A DNA stretch of 64,000 nt, taken from assembly GCA_022563855.1 (NCBI GenBank), contig JADFMN010000007.1:1-64000 (forward strand), given 5' to 3'. Source of the stretch: Armatimonadota bacterium. GTDB lineage: Bacteria > Armatimonadota > Fimbriimonadia > Fimbriimonadales > Fimbriimonadaceae. Made by a program: the position numbers and the translations under genes. Within the stretch, counting starts at the first letter, position 1; each line of letters begins with the position of its first letter. This document shows, piece after piece, positions 48,270-56,306 of this stretch. The notes beneath the pieces were generated by a model that saw only the letters and a program-made list of their open reading frames with translations, ran no database searches and was not told the origin of the DNA.

Positions 48270-48667
48270 CGAACTTGATCGGCGATCGCACGGCGGATCA
48301 TTGCGTCCGCTACGTCGTCGCCGCTCACGTCGTAGTCGCCGGACTCGATCCGGGCCTTCAACTCGGCGATCATCTCCTCGCGGTCCGGCATGTCCATGAC
48401 CTTGTGGGTGATCTCTTGGATGAGGTCTCTGTCAGTCAGCCGGATGACGGCTTCGTCGACCAGTGCGGATTCGGGGGTTACGTCGCTGGCGGACTCGGCG
48501 ACCTTCTTCAACTGCTCTCGGGATATTCTCACGACAGACCTCCTGCGGGAAACGGTGCTTGATCTGGCAACCCGGCTGTCTTGGCTCGGCAAGACCCGTG
48601 GCTTTGCGTGATCGGAGTCGCCTCCGTCGTGCCCTGTTTCTTCAAGACCTATCGTCTCACCTTGCAT
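48266..48667 (-). CDS. flgM: FlgM-like anti-sigma-28 factor
   Basis: 133 residues. The C-terminal ~85 residues VRISREQLKKVAESASDVTPESALVDEAVIRLTDRDLIQEITHKVMDMPDREEMIAELKARIESGDYDVSGDDVADAMIRRAIADQ follow the FlgM pattern, with the hallmark helix RxxxIxxLKxxIxxGxYxVxxxxIAxxMI. The N-terminal part is disordered, as in FlgM. FlgM holds FliA inactive until the hook is built; FliA is encoded 19 kb away. ATG 48667 is the only convenient start. Confidence 0.75.
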   Translation of the reverse strand: MQGETIGLEETGHDGGDSDHAKPRVLPSQDSRVARSSTVSRRRSVVRISREQLKKVAESASDVTPESALVDEAVIRLTDRDLIQEITHKVMDMPDREEMIAELKARIESGDYDVSGDDVADAMIRRAIADQVR

Positions 48668-48690
48668 AACGGCACATTGGACGAGGATCT

Positions 48691-49521
48691 TTAGGGCATC
48701 CCGAGCCTTTTCTTCGAACTCTCTGTAGAGTTAACCGGTCTTCGCAGCCCTGTGCCCGGGATCACGGTCTTGAGAATGGTGCTCTTGGCCGTGACGACCG
48801 CCTGTCTGACACCGGAGTCAGGATCGTTCGCCAAGTTGCTGAGCGGCTCCAGATACGATTCCAGAGCAATCTTTCCCAACGTCTGAACGACGATCTTGCG
48901 AACCGCTGCATCGTCCGAGTCAAGCAAGGCGAGCAGCGCCTCGTCATCTTCCGGCGGGTACATGCTGATCGTCATAGCCAGGTGCTCTGCATACGCCCCT
49001 TCGGCGCTGGGAATCGAGCCCACCAGTGCATCGCCGAACTCGTTTTCGCTCCACGCACCGATCTCATACGGACTTCTCGACCGCGCGATCCTGATGAAGT
49101 AAGCCGCCCCCTCGCGCAGTTCGGAGTCTTCATCATTGAAGATGCTCAGCGCCTCGTACCACAGGGGCATAGGATAGTGACCCATTCCTATCGACGACTT
49201 GGTCGACGTCTGGATACTCGGCATGCCTCGGAAGAAGTGCTCGTAGCTCCCGGTCGTCTGATCGCAGAGCAGTTCGGATGCGTACGCTGCGACTCCAGAA
49301 TCGTGGCTCGCCATCAGTCGTTCGAGGCCTGCCCAGCCTGTAGACCCCTGTGATTCGTACTCATACAGCTCGACCCACTCGGCAGACGTGACAGTAGTTG
49401 ATACAGCGTACGGATCGTAGTATTGCCAATCGGACAGCGACTGCATCTTCCTCGCCGCAGCGTAGAACGCGGCAAAGAACGCGACGACTACGACCGCACC
49501 GATAATCAGACCCCGCGTCAT
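48691..49521 (-). CDS. Membrane-anchored HEAT-like repeat protein
   Basis: 276 residues. The N-terminal anchor is LIIGAVVVVAFFAAFYAAA. The extracytoplasmic part has HEAT-like helices, clearest in the last third (DDEALLALLDSDDAAVRKIVVQTLGKIALESYLEPLSNLANDPDSGVRQAVVTAKSTIL). TATAAT lies 17 nt before the ATG with GAGG between, so this gene has a short conventional leader. The function is unknown. Confidence 0.65.
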   Translation of the reverse strand: MTRGLIIGAVVVVAFFAAFYAAARKMQSLSDWQYYDPYAVSTTVTSAEWVELYEYESQGSTGWAGLERLMASHDSGVAAYASELLCDQTTGSYEHFFRGMPSIQTSTKSSIGMGHYPMPLWYEALSIFNDEDSELREGAAYFIRIARSRSPYEIGAWSENEFGDALVGSIPSAEGAYAEHLAMTISMYPPEDDEALLALLDSDDAAVRKIVVQTLGKIALESYLEPLSNLANDPDSGVRQAVVTAKSTILKTVIPGTGLRRPVNSTESSKKRLGMP

Positions 49522-49571
49522 GTTCTAGCCTCACGCTCATTATAGGGCCGATTAGCGAGAACCGGCGATAA

Positions 49572-49597
49572 AGCCCCGGCAGACCGGCGCCGGGCTA
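49572..49597 (-). terminator. Hairpin at the end of the S9 peptidase gene
   Basis: AGCCCGGCGC and GCCGGGGCT on the minus strand form a stem that begins in the stop codon of the peptidase gene. The downstream T content is modest, so intrinsic termination is likely but not certain. Confidence 0.5.
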
Positions 49598-51592
49598 CCG
49601 CATATACCTCTCAAACCACGCCTGCAGGTACAGCTGCTGCAGCATCCGGTGGCTCGGGCGGCGCCAGCCGTGGTACTCCTCCGGCATCCGCACGAGCAGC
49701 GTCTCCTTCTTCAGCTTCTTCAGCGCGCGGTAGTACTCCTCGCTCTGGGTCATCGGCGTTCGCAGGTCCGCCTCGCCGGTCATCACCATCGTCGGGGTCG
49801 TGACGTTGCCGACCAGGCTCAGCGGCGAGCGCGCGTGGTACTCCATCGGATCCTCCCACGGATAGCTCTCGAACTGCCGGTACCAGCTCGCCCCGTCCGT
49901 CGTCCCGACGAACGACGCCCAGTTGATCACCGGACGCATCGAGACCGCCGCCGCAAAGCGGCCCGTGTGCCCGACGATCCACGCGGTCAGCACGCCGCCC
50001 CCGCTACCGCCGCAGACGAACATGTTGTCCTCGTCCACGACCCCCGTCGCGATCGCAGCGTCCACGCCCGCCATCAGGTCGTCGTAGTCCTTGCCGGGGT
50101 ACGAGAACTGGATGCCGTTCACGAACTCCTGGCCGTATCCGGTCGAGCCGCGCGGGTTGGTGAACAGCACCGCGTAGCCGTTCGCCGCGAAGTTCTGGAA
50201 CGTCCAACTGAACCCGACCGTGTACATCGACCACGGCCCGCCGTGGATCCACAGCACCATCGGGTACTTCTTGCCCTCCTCGTAGTTCGCGGGCCTGATC
50301 AGCCAGCCTTGCGCGCGGACGCCGTCCGGCGCTTCGAACCACAGCTCCTGCGCTTGGCCGAGAGTGACGCCTTCTAGAACGTCGGAGTTGACGTCCACGA
50401 GCATTCTCATTTCGTCGTCTTCGACGTTGAAAGTGACGAGTTGGCCGGGGGTCGTGAAGTCCGAGCGAACGGTCGCGACCTGCCCGCCCTTCGAGATCGA
50501 GAGCCCGCTCAGCCTGTGGACCCCCTCAGTCACTTGGCGCACGTCGCCCGAGATGGAGGCGAAGTGGATTTGAGTGCTGCCAGCCGCAGCCATCGTGAAG
50601 TACACGCCCGAGCTGTCATCCGCCCAAGTGACGCTCCCTGGCGAGTTCGGCAGGTCGCCCGCGAGGGTCTTCTTGCCCCTGCCGCGCCGATCCATCATGT
50701 AGAGGTGCGAGAGCGTGCTCGTGAAGTTCTCGTCGTCGTAGCCGGTGTAGGCGATCCAACGACCGTCGGGAGAAATGCGCTGCCCGCGGTCGGGGCCGTT
50801 GCGGTCGGTCAGCGGGGTGACTTCCAGGCTAGCAAGGTCGATCGCGTAGATCTCGCTGTCGCCGCGCAGGTACTCGGCCTCGGGCTTGAGGATCCCGGAT
50901 ATGTAGATCGTCTCGCCGTCGGCGGACCACTGCGGGTCGCCGTGGTTGTAGTCGCCGCTCGTGATCTTGCGCGGAGTGCCGCCCAGGATCGCGCCGATCG
51001 TGTAGACGTGCGTGAAGCCGGGCCGACGGTAGCCGCTGCCGTCGCGCTGCCAGGCGAGCCGGTCTACGATGATAGCCGGCGCCGCCCACTGCGCCCCTTT
51101 GGGCCTCTTCGGCAGCTTGACCGGCAACGGCGACTCCGTGTCCGGCACGAACGACGTGAACGCGATCCGCTTGCCGTCCGGCGACCACTTTATCGAGCTC
51201 GGCGCGCGCTCTAAGTGCGTCAGTTGCGCGACCTCGCGCGTGTCCATCCACATCACGTGAAGCTGGCTCGTGCCGTCGCGGTCGGAGATGAACGCGATCT
51301 GGGCGCCGTCCGGCGACCATACCGGGCTGGAGTCTCTCCAGTCGCCGTGCGTCAGCTCCCTCACCCTCTCTCCGTCGACGTCCACCATCCAAAGGTTGCT
51401 GCGCGAGCGGTCGGCCATCTTGTCCACGTACCCTCGCGTGAAAAGGATGAGTTCGCCGTCCGGTGAGATGTTCGGGCTTCGGATCGACTCCATCTCCATG
51501 TAGGTGTCCATCGTCAGCAGGCCGTCTTGGGCGAAGGCCGTGCCCGCCGTCAGGATCAGCACGACCGTTAAGGATCCAATAATAGTTTTCAT
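49595..51592 (-). CDS. Exported S9 (prolyl oligopeptidase/acylaminoacyl) peptidase
   Basis: 665 residues from ATG 51592 (GGAG upstream). A signal peptide (IIGSLTVVLILTAGTAFAQ) is followed by a seven-blade beta-propeller with TolB/PD40 repeats (SPNISPDGELILFTRG, SPVWSPDGAQIAFISDRDGTSQLHVM, DPQWSADGETIYIS). The alpha/beta-hydrolase domain has Ser in CGGSGGGVLTAWIVGHTGRF, Asp in TGEADLRTPMTQSEEYYRAL and His in MPEEYHGWRRPSHR. It would degrade short peptides outside the cytoplasm. The ~250-bp gap 51593-51842 contains degenerate repeats (TTCCTGACGCT-like) and the promoter of the next gene. Confidence 0.92.
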   Translation of the reverse strand: MKTIIGSLTVVLILTAGTAFAQDGLLTMDTYMEMESIRSPNISPDGELILFTRGYVDKMADRSRSNLWMVDVDGERVRELTHGDWRDSSPVWSPDGAQIAFISDRDGTSQLHVMWMDTREVAQLTHLERAPSSIKWSPDGKRIAFTSFVPDTESPLPVKLPKRPKGAQWAAPAIIVDRLAWQRDGSGYRRPGFTHVYTIGAILGGTPRKITSGDYNHGDPQWSADGETIYISGILKPEAEYLRGDSEIYAIDLASLEVTPLTDRNGPDRGQRISPDGRWIAYTGYDDENFTSTLSHLYMMDRRGRGKKTLAGDLPNSPGSVTWADDSSGVYFTMAAAGSTQIHFASISGDVRQVTEGVHRLSGLSISKGGQVATVRSDFTTPGQLVTFNVEDDEMRMLVDVNSDVLEGVTLGQAQELWFEAPDGVRAQGWLIRPANYEEGKKYPMVLWIHGGPWSMYTVGFSWTFQNFAANGYAVLFTNPRGSTGYGQEFVNGIQFSYPGKDYDDLMAGVDAAIATGVVDEDNMFVCGGSGGGVLTAWIVGHTGRFAAAVSMRPVINWASFVGTTDGASWYRQFESYPWEDPMEYHARSPLSLVGNVTTPTMVMTGEADLRTPMTQSEEYYRALKKLKKETLLVRMPEEYHGWRRPSHRMLQQLYLQAWFERYMR

Positions 51593-51842
51593 CTGTGTAC
51601 TCCGGGCTGTCGGAGGGGAGTATACGTCGCACGGGGCTGACGCTTGTTCCTGACGCTGGCTTCGCTGACTCTGGTTCCTGTCGCTCGTGCCTGACACGCG
51701 TTTCTGACGCTCGTTCCTGGTCACTCAGCGAAGCGCGAGACGGCCTACAGGCGACAGTCAGGAACGAAACCTTTTTCGTGCTCCCACCTAATCATTTGGG
51801 CCGAGGCTGGAGCTACTTCGTACACTTGGGTTAGAATGAGTC

Positions 51843-54194
51843 ATGGCTAAGAGTCGCAAGACTGGAAGAGTCAGGAGAGCAGCGACAACTTCATCGGTGA
51901 GCCGACGCACGGCCCATAAGGAGACCGCAACAAGAAAGAAGATTGATTTGATTCTTTCAAATCTCGGTTGGGAGTGTGATGAAGACAAGAAGGCGTGCAA
52001 TGTCTTCACCGAGCGACCGAAAACGACAGCGCAAAAGAAGGCTCTCAAGGGAAAAGAGCCCGATTACGTGCTGTATGAGTCCGGTACGGATCGTGCGATC
52101 GCAATCATAGAAGCAAAGCGACCAGGGGAAACTCTTGACGCCGCGATTAAGAAGGCGAGCGAGGAGTACGCTGAACCGCTCGATGTAAATATCATCTTCG
52201 CTGCAGACGGCGGCATCGTCGAGTCGTTCGACCGCCGCTCAGGATCTTCGCTCTATCTTGACGAGGAGCCGATAACTGACTTATTGCCCGAGTCGTTGCT
52301 CCTGCGCTTCGCGAACGACGGGCCGACTCTTGCGACTCCGCCAAAGAACATTCAGACGAAGCAGGAACTCATTCGCATTTTCGCACAGGCCAATGATCTG
52401 CTCCGCAAGGAGGGGCTGCGGGAAGGCCTCGAGAGGTTTAGCGAGTTCTCGAACCTCCTCTTCTTGAAACTCATCAGCGAGATCGAGGATGAGCGAGAAG
52501 CAAAGGGGGAGAAACGGAGACTAGAGAAGAAGTACTGCTGGGCTTCATTCGCGAAGAAGCCGGGCGATGAGATGCTCGATTACTTGAATGACACAGTCTT
52601 GCCGCGCTTGGTGGGCAAGTACAACCATAGTGGCGATGTCTTTCAGGATCGTCTTCAGATTGCAAGCGGCACTACCTTAGAGAATATCGTCAAGCGACTC
52701 TCAACGCTATCTCTGCTTGATGCCGCGTCTGACGTCAAGGGCGACGCGTTCGAGTATTTCCTCAAGCACTCCATCACCGTCGGCAATGACCTGGGCGAGT
52801 ACTTCACCCCGCGCCACATCGTCCGCTTGATCGTCGAACTTGTCGACCCCAAATACAAGGAGACCGTGTACGATCCATGTTGCGGCACGGGTGGCTTCCT
52901 CATTGAGGCCTTCCATCATATTGCCCAGAAGGTCAAGCACACGCCGGAGACACGCCACTTCCTTCAAAAGAAGACAATTTATGGGCGAGAGCTGACAGGA
53001 ACGGCCAGTATCGCGAAAATGAACATGATCCTAGCGGGCGACGGGCACACCAACATCGTGCAATGCGACACCCTCGAGGATCCCGTCAAGGGCGAGTATA
53101 ACGTGGTTCTCACGAATTTTCCGTTCTCGCAAAAAACAGACTTTGCTGGTCAGTATGGCCTCAAGACGGAGGATGGCAATCCCGTATTCCTCAAACACGT
53201 CATCGACGCCTGCGCGAAGGGCGGGCGTGTCGGTGTCGTCGTGCCCGAAGGACTACTGTTCGCTGACACCGCACAATACGTCCGTGTACGTCGCATACTT
53301 ACCGAGACATGCGAACTCGAAGCGGTCATTGCCCTGCATAACTTCGTCTTTCGTCCTTACACCGGACAACCGACTAGCATTCTGATTTTCAAAAAGGGAA
53401 AGTCCACTAAGTCAGTATGGTTCTACGATGTTGACGAGGATGGCTACGAAAAGACTTCGAGCAAAAATGGAAGACCGCCCATCCCCGGACCAAACCACTT
53501 GGTAGAGCTCCGTAGCATATGGAGCGAGAAGCCAGATAGTGACCGGTCTTTCTCGGTCCCGATCGAGACCATCAAGAAGTCGAATTACAAACTCTCCTAC
53601 AGTTCGTATCGGCCAAAAGAGGATCGTGCCGACTGGGTTCCTTTGGGGGGCGAGGAAGGCCTCTGTACGCTGATGTTAGGTGCGACACCTTCCACCAAGG
53701 TGAAAGCCTATTATGGTGGAGAGCATCCTTGGGCAAAGATCAAAGATATGAAGTCGCGCTACGTGATGAAAACAGAAAAGCGCATAACAGATTTAGGCAT
53801 CGAGGAATCTAGCGTGAAGAAGTTACCCACCGGTACCGTCCTTCTTAGCTTCAAACTTACGATAGGGAAAGTCGCGATCTCAGGGTGCGACTTGTACACC
53901 AATGAGGCCATTGTAGGTCTCATTCCGAAGGACAAGCGGGTTCTGCCCGAGTATTTGTATCACATCCTCCCTTCAATTGACCTACGGGCATATATGCAAC
54001 CAGCCGCAAAAGGCTTGACACTCAACAAGAGCATCCTGAAGACCATACGCATTCCGCTGCCGTCGCTGCCAGAGCAGCGTAAATTCATAAAGAAGATGAA
54101 TAACCTAGAAGCGAAAATCGTCAAGGCAAGAGAAGCTGCAAGGGACATGGAGAAAGATGCCCGAGACCTAGCCTATGGTGTTATTCAAAGATAG
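51843..54194 (+). CDS. Single-chain restriction-modification enzyme: PD-(D/E)XK + HsdM-like methylase + one TRD
   Basis: 783 residues. Residues ~30-140 are an HsdR_N-type nuclease fold (KEPDYVLYESGTDRAIAIIEAKRPGETLDAAIKKASEEYAEPL: PD...EAK). Residues ~175-560 are an HsdM-type N6-adenine methylase with helical N-domain, SAM motif YDPCCGTGGFLIEAFHH, and catalytic motif TNFPFSQ in place of NPPF. Residues ~590-783 form one HsdS target-recognition half (WVPLGGEEGLCTLMLGATPSTKVKAYYGGEHPWAKIKDMK...PLPSLPEQRKFIKKMNNLEAKIVKAREAARDMEKDA). One polypeptide thus holds R, M and S, as in type IIG enzymes. Base composition is less GC-rich than its neighbours, suggesting transfer. TAGAAT lies 5 nt before the ATG. 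Confidence 0.85.
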   Translation: MAKSRKTGRVRRAATTSSVSRRTAHKETATRKKIDLILSNLGWECDEDKKACNVFTERPKTTAQKKALKGKEPDYVLYESGTDRAIAIIEAKRPGETLDAAIKKASEEYAEPLDVNIIFAADGGIVESFDRRSGSSLYLDEEPITDLLPESLLLRFANDGPTLATPPKNIQTKQELIRIFAQANDLLRKEGLREGLERFSEFSNLLFLKLISEIEDEREAKGEKRRLEKKYCWASFAKKPGDEMLDYLNDTVLPRLVGKYNHSGDVFQDRLQIASGTTLENIVKRLSTLSLLDAASDVKGDAFEYFLKHSITVGNDLGEYFTPRHIVRLIVELVDPKYKETVYDPCCGTGGFLIEAFHHIAQKVKHTPETRHFLQKKTIYGRELTGTASIAKMNMILAGDGHTNIVQCDTLEDPVKGEYNVVLTNFPFSQKTDFAGQYGLKTEDGNPVFLKHVIDACAKGGRVGVVVPEGLLFADTAQYVRVRRILTETCELEAVIALHNFVFRPYTGQPTSILIFKKGKSTKSVWFYDVDEDGYEKTSSKNGRPPIPGPNHLVELRSIWSEKPDSDRSFSVPIETIKKSNYKLSYSSYRPKEDRADWVPLGGEEGLCTLMLGATPSTKVKAYYGGEHPWAKIKDMKSRYVMKTEKRITDLGIEESSVKKLPTGTVLLSFKLTIGKVAISGCDLYTNEAIVGLIPKDKRVLPEYLYHILPSIDLRAYMQPAAKGLTLNKSILKTIRIPLPSLPEQRKFIKKMNNLEAKIVKAREAARDMEKDARDLAYGVIQR

Positions 54195-54250
54195 CGCTCG
54201 GGTGGCTGGGACAAGAACTCTCGAAAACACTAATCTTGGGCATGGCGCCC

Positions 54251-54299
54251 CCCCCCCCTCCTGCGCTGGCACGTACAACCAGTGCAGGAGGGGCGGGAG
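54251..54299. repeat. GC-rich long hairpin after the restriction gene
   Basis: The left arm (54251-54269, ending TCCTGCGCTGG) and right arm (54279-54299, beginning CCAGTGCAGGA) are complementary over ~17 bp around a 9-nt loop. An 11-C run lies at 54248-54258. It may terminate the restriction gene. The rest of the gap 54195-54448 shows no convincing gene; a minus-strand frame starting MSDDVKAKREQSRPKLGLET at 54360 runs into the hairpin and is doubtful. Confidence 0.6.
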
Positions 54300-54448
54300 T
54301 TGTCTCCAGCCCCAGCTTTGGCCTGCTCTGCTCCCTCTTGGCCTTCACGTCGTCAGACATGGTGATCAGTTTGGGGAAGTCGCGGGGGAAGCCGTTTTCT
54401 CCTGGCCGTTCTGCGCGACCCAGTACAATACGGGCGAGCCACAGACCC

Positions 54449-55606
54449 ATGTACCGATACGTCCGACTCGGGAAGCTCCCGCGCAAGAAGCACATACAGT
54501 TCCGTCAGCCCGACGGCTCGCTCTACGCCGAGCAGATGTTCAGCACCCGAGGCTTCGACGGCCCGCTGAGCACGATGTACCACATCAACCTCCCGACGGA
54601 GTGCAAAGCGTGGGAGGACAAGGGCCCCTGCGAGCCGAACTACCTGAAGGCCGAGCCGCTGCGCCACCGCCACCTCAAGACCTCGGGGATCGAGCCGCAC
54701 GGGGACGCCGTCACGGGGCGAGTCCCGCTCATGGGCAACAGCGACGTGATCTGGAACCACGTCAACGTCGCCGAGCAGATGGAGCGGTACTACAAGAACG
54801 CCGAGATGGACGAGGTGCTGTTCATCCACGACGGCAGCGGCACGCTCGAGTCGATGTACGGCGACGTCGAGATCCGCGAGGGCGACTACCTGGTCATCCC
54901 ACGCGGCACGATCTACCGCCTGCGCTTCGACAAGCTCCCGGTGCGGATGATCTCGATCGAGAGCCACGGCCCGGTCACCGTCCCGCGCCGCTACCGCAAC
55001 GAGTACGGCCAACTGCTAGAGCACGCGCCGTTCACCGAGCGCGACTTCCGGCCGCCGCACGAGCTGAAGACCTTCGACGAGAAGGGCGACTTCGAGGTCT
55101 TGGTCAAAGCAAGACAGAGGTACACGCTCTACACCCACCCCTTCCACCCGTTCGACATCGTCGGCTGGGACGGCTACGTCTACCCGATGGCGTTCTCCAT
55201 CCACGACTTCCAGCCGATCACCGGCACGATCCATATGCCGCCGCCGACCCACCAGACGTTCCACGGACACAACTTCGTCATCTGCTCCTTCTGCCCGCGG
55301 GCGCTCGACACCCACCCCGAGGCGGTCGTCGTGCCGTACTACCACTCGAACGTTGACAGCGACGAGGTCATGTACTACGTCAACACCAAGTACAAGGCGC
55401 GCAAAGACATCGAGGAGGGCTCGATCACCGTCCACCCGCTCGGCATCCCCCACGGCCCCCAGCCCGGCATGGTCGAGAAGGCGATCGGCCAGACCCGCAC
55501 CGAGGAGCTCGTCGTCATGCTCGACACCTTCAAGCCGCTCTGGATGACCGAGGAGTCGCTCAAGATCGAGGACCCGAGCTACTGGGAGAGCTGGAAGACG
55601 CACTAG
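54449..55606 (+). CDS. hmgA: Homogentisate 1,2-dioxygenase
   Basis: 385 residues. The ring-cleavage enzyme of phenylalanine/tyrosine degradation converts homogentisate to maleylacetoacetate. The C-terminal cupin has the metal-binding histidines and Glu in HPFDIVGWDGYVYPMAFSIHDFQPITGTIHMPPPTHQTFHGHNFVICSFCPR and HPLGIPHGPQPGM. ATG 54449 starts MYRYVRLGKLPRKKHIQFRQPDGSLYAEQMFSTRGFDGPLSTMYH, matching the family; the open frame upstream crosses the hairpin and is not used. TACAAT at 54424-54429 may be its -10 box. No hppD or fumarylacetoacetase is adjacent. Confidence 0.9.
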   Translation: MYRYVRLGKLPRKKHIQFRQPDGSLYAEQMFSTRGFDGPLSTMYHINLPTECKAWEDKGPCEPNYLKAEPLRHRHLKTSGIEPHGDAVTGRVPLMGNSDVIWNHVNVAEQMERYYKNAEMDEVLFIHDGSGTLESMYGDVEIREGDYLVIPRGTIYRLRFDKLPVRMISIESHGPVTVPRRYRNEYGQLLEHAPFTERDFRPPHELKTFDEKGDFEVLVKARQRYTLYTHPFHPFDIVGWDGYVYPMAFSIHDFQPITGTIHMPPPTHQTFHGHNFVICSFCPRALDTHPEAVVVPYYHSNVDSDEVMYYVNTKYKARKDIEEGSITVHPLGIPHGPQPGMVEKAIGQTRTEELVVMLDTFKPLWMTEESLKIEDPSYWESWKTH

Positions 55607-55620
55607 GGGGGCGTCGGCCT

Positions 55621-55815
55621 GCTGCGCTGTCGCCCGCTTTGCTGTCGTCCGCTGCGCTGTCGTCTGGCTTTGCCGTCGTCCGGTCGAGTGAAAGTCAAAC
55701 CGGGTGACGATCAGGCGACCACTTGGCGACTACTTGGCGACGCACCATAAAGGCGACGCGAAGCAGACGACCACTTGGCGACGCACCGAAGAGGCGACCA
55801 CTAGGCGACGCCTCC
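55621..55815 (+). repeat. Two degenerate tandem repeat blocks after hmgA
   Basis: Block A (55621-55681) has four ~15-bp units of the type GCTGCGCTGTCGTCC / GCTTTGCTGTCGTCC. Block B (55712-55815) has repeated CCACTTGGCGAC(GCACC) and AGGCGAC units with irregular spacing. No gene is seen in 55607-55835. Confidence 0.65.
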
Positions 55816-55835
55816 AAAAGGGGCATAATCCCCCC

Positions 55836-56306
55836 ATGGACGCGAACGAGTTCCGCGACATGTCGCTGATGGCTTTCCGCCTCGACGATCCGCCCGCTGA
55901 AATCGTCAGCGATCTCGGACGCGAGGTGAACCCGGATTCAGAAGCGATGAACGGCGTCCTGTCGGAGAAGCCGTGGAGCATGGTGCCGAGCGACGCGCTG
56001 GAGCGGAACGCCAAGAACATCGCCTCGATGACGGTCCCGGCGTTCACCTACTTCCTGCCGGCGTTCATGTGCGCCGCACTCCGCCAACCGGACGGTGAGT
56101 GCGCGACGTACTCGATGTACGCGCTATGTCCGCTGGCCAGCTTCGACACGTTCTATAAGACCACATGCTTGCTGTTTACGCCCGAACAGGCGGGCGTTGT
56201 CGCGAAGTTCCTACTCGAACTGCAGCATGATCCCAGCTTTACGCTCTTCGACGAGGAGATCCAGCCGGCTCTGGAGCTGTGGCACAAGCGCTCGATGGGC
56301 GGTTAG
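55836..56306 (+). CDS. DUF6714-like protein
   Basis: 156 residues from ATG 55836, with CATAAT 6 nt upstream (55824-55829). MTVPAFTYFLPAFMCAALRQPDGE and TPEQAGVVAKFLLELQ match the small acidic DUF6714 family, in which a FYLPAYM-type motif is constant. The function is unknown. The frame is open upstream through repeat DNA, but that part is not credible coding sequence. Its end overlaps the convergent lysozyme-like gene by 4 nt. Confidence 0.65.
   Translation: MDANEFRDMSLMAFRLDDPPAEIVSDLGREVNPDSEAMNGVLSEKPWSMVPSDALERNAKNIASMTVPAFTYFLPAFMCAALRQPDGECATYSMYALCPLASFDTFYKTTCLLFTPEQAGVVAKFLLELQHDPSFTLFDEEIQPALELWHKRSMGG

Noticed and set aside
51593-51842. Possible small genes in the spacer before the restriction gene
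   Set aside because: The open frames there consist of degenerate TTCCTGACGCT-like repeats with no start signals.
54181-54360. Minus-strand frame MSDDVKAKREQSRPKLGLET... between the restriction gene and hmgA
   Set aside because: It crosses the long GC-rich hairpin and poly-C run, has no promoter or ribosome-binding site and no recognisable domain.
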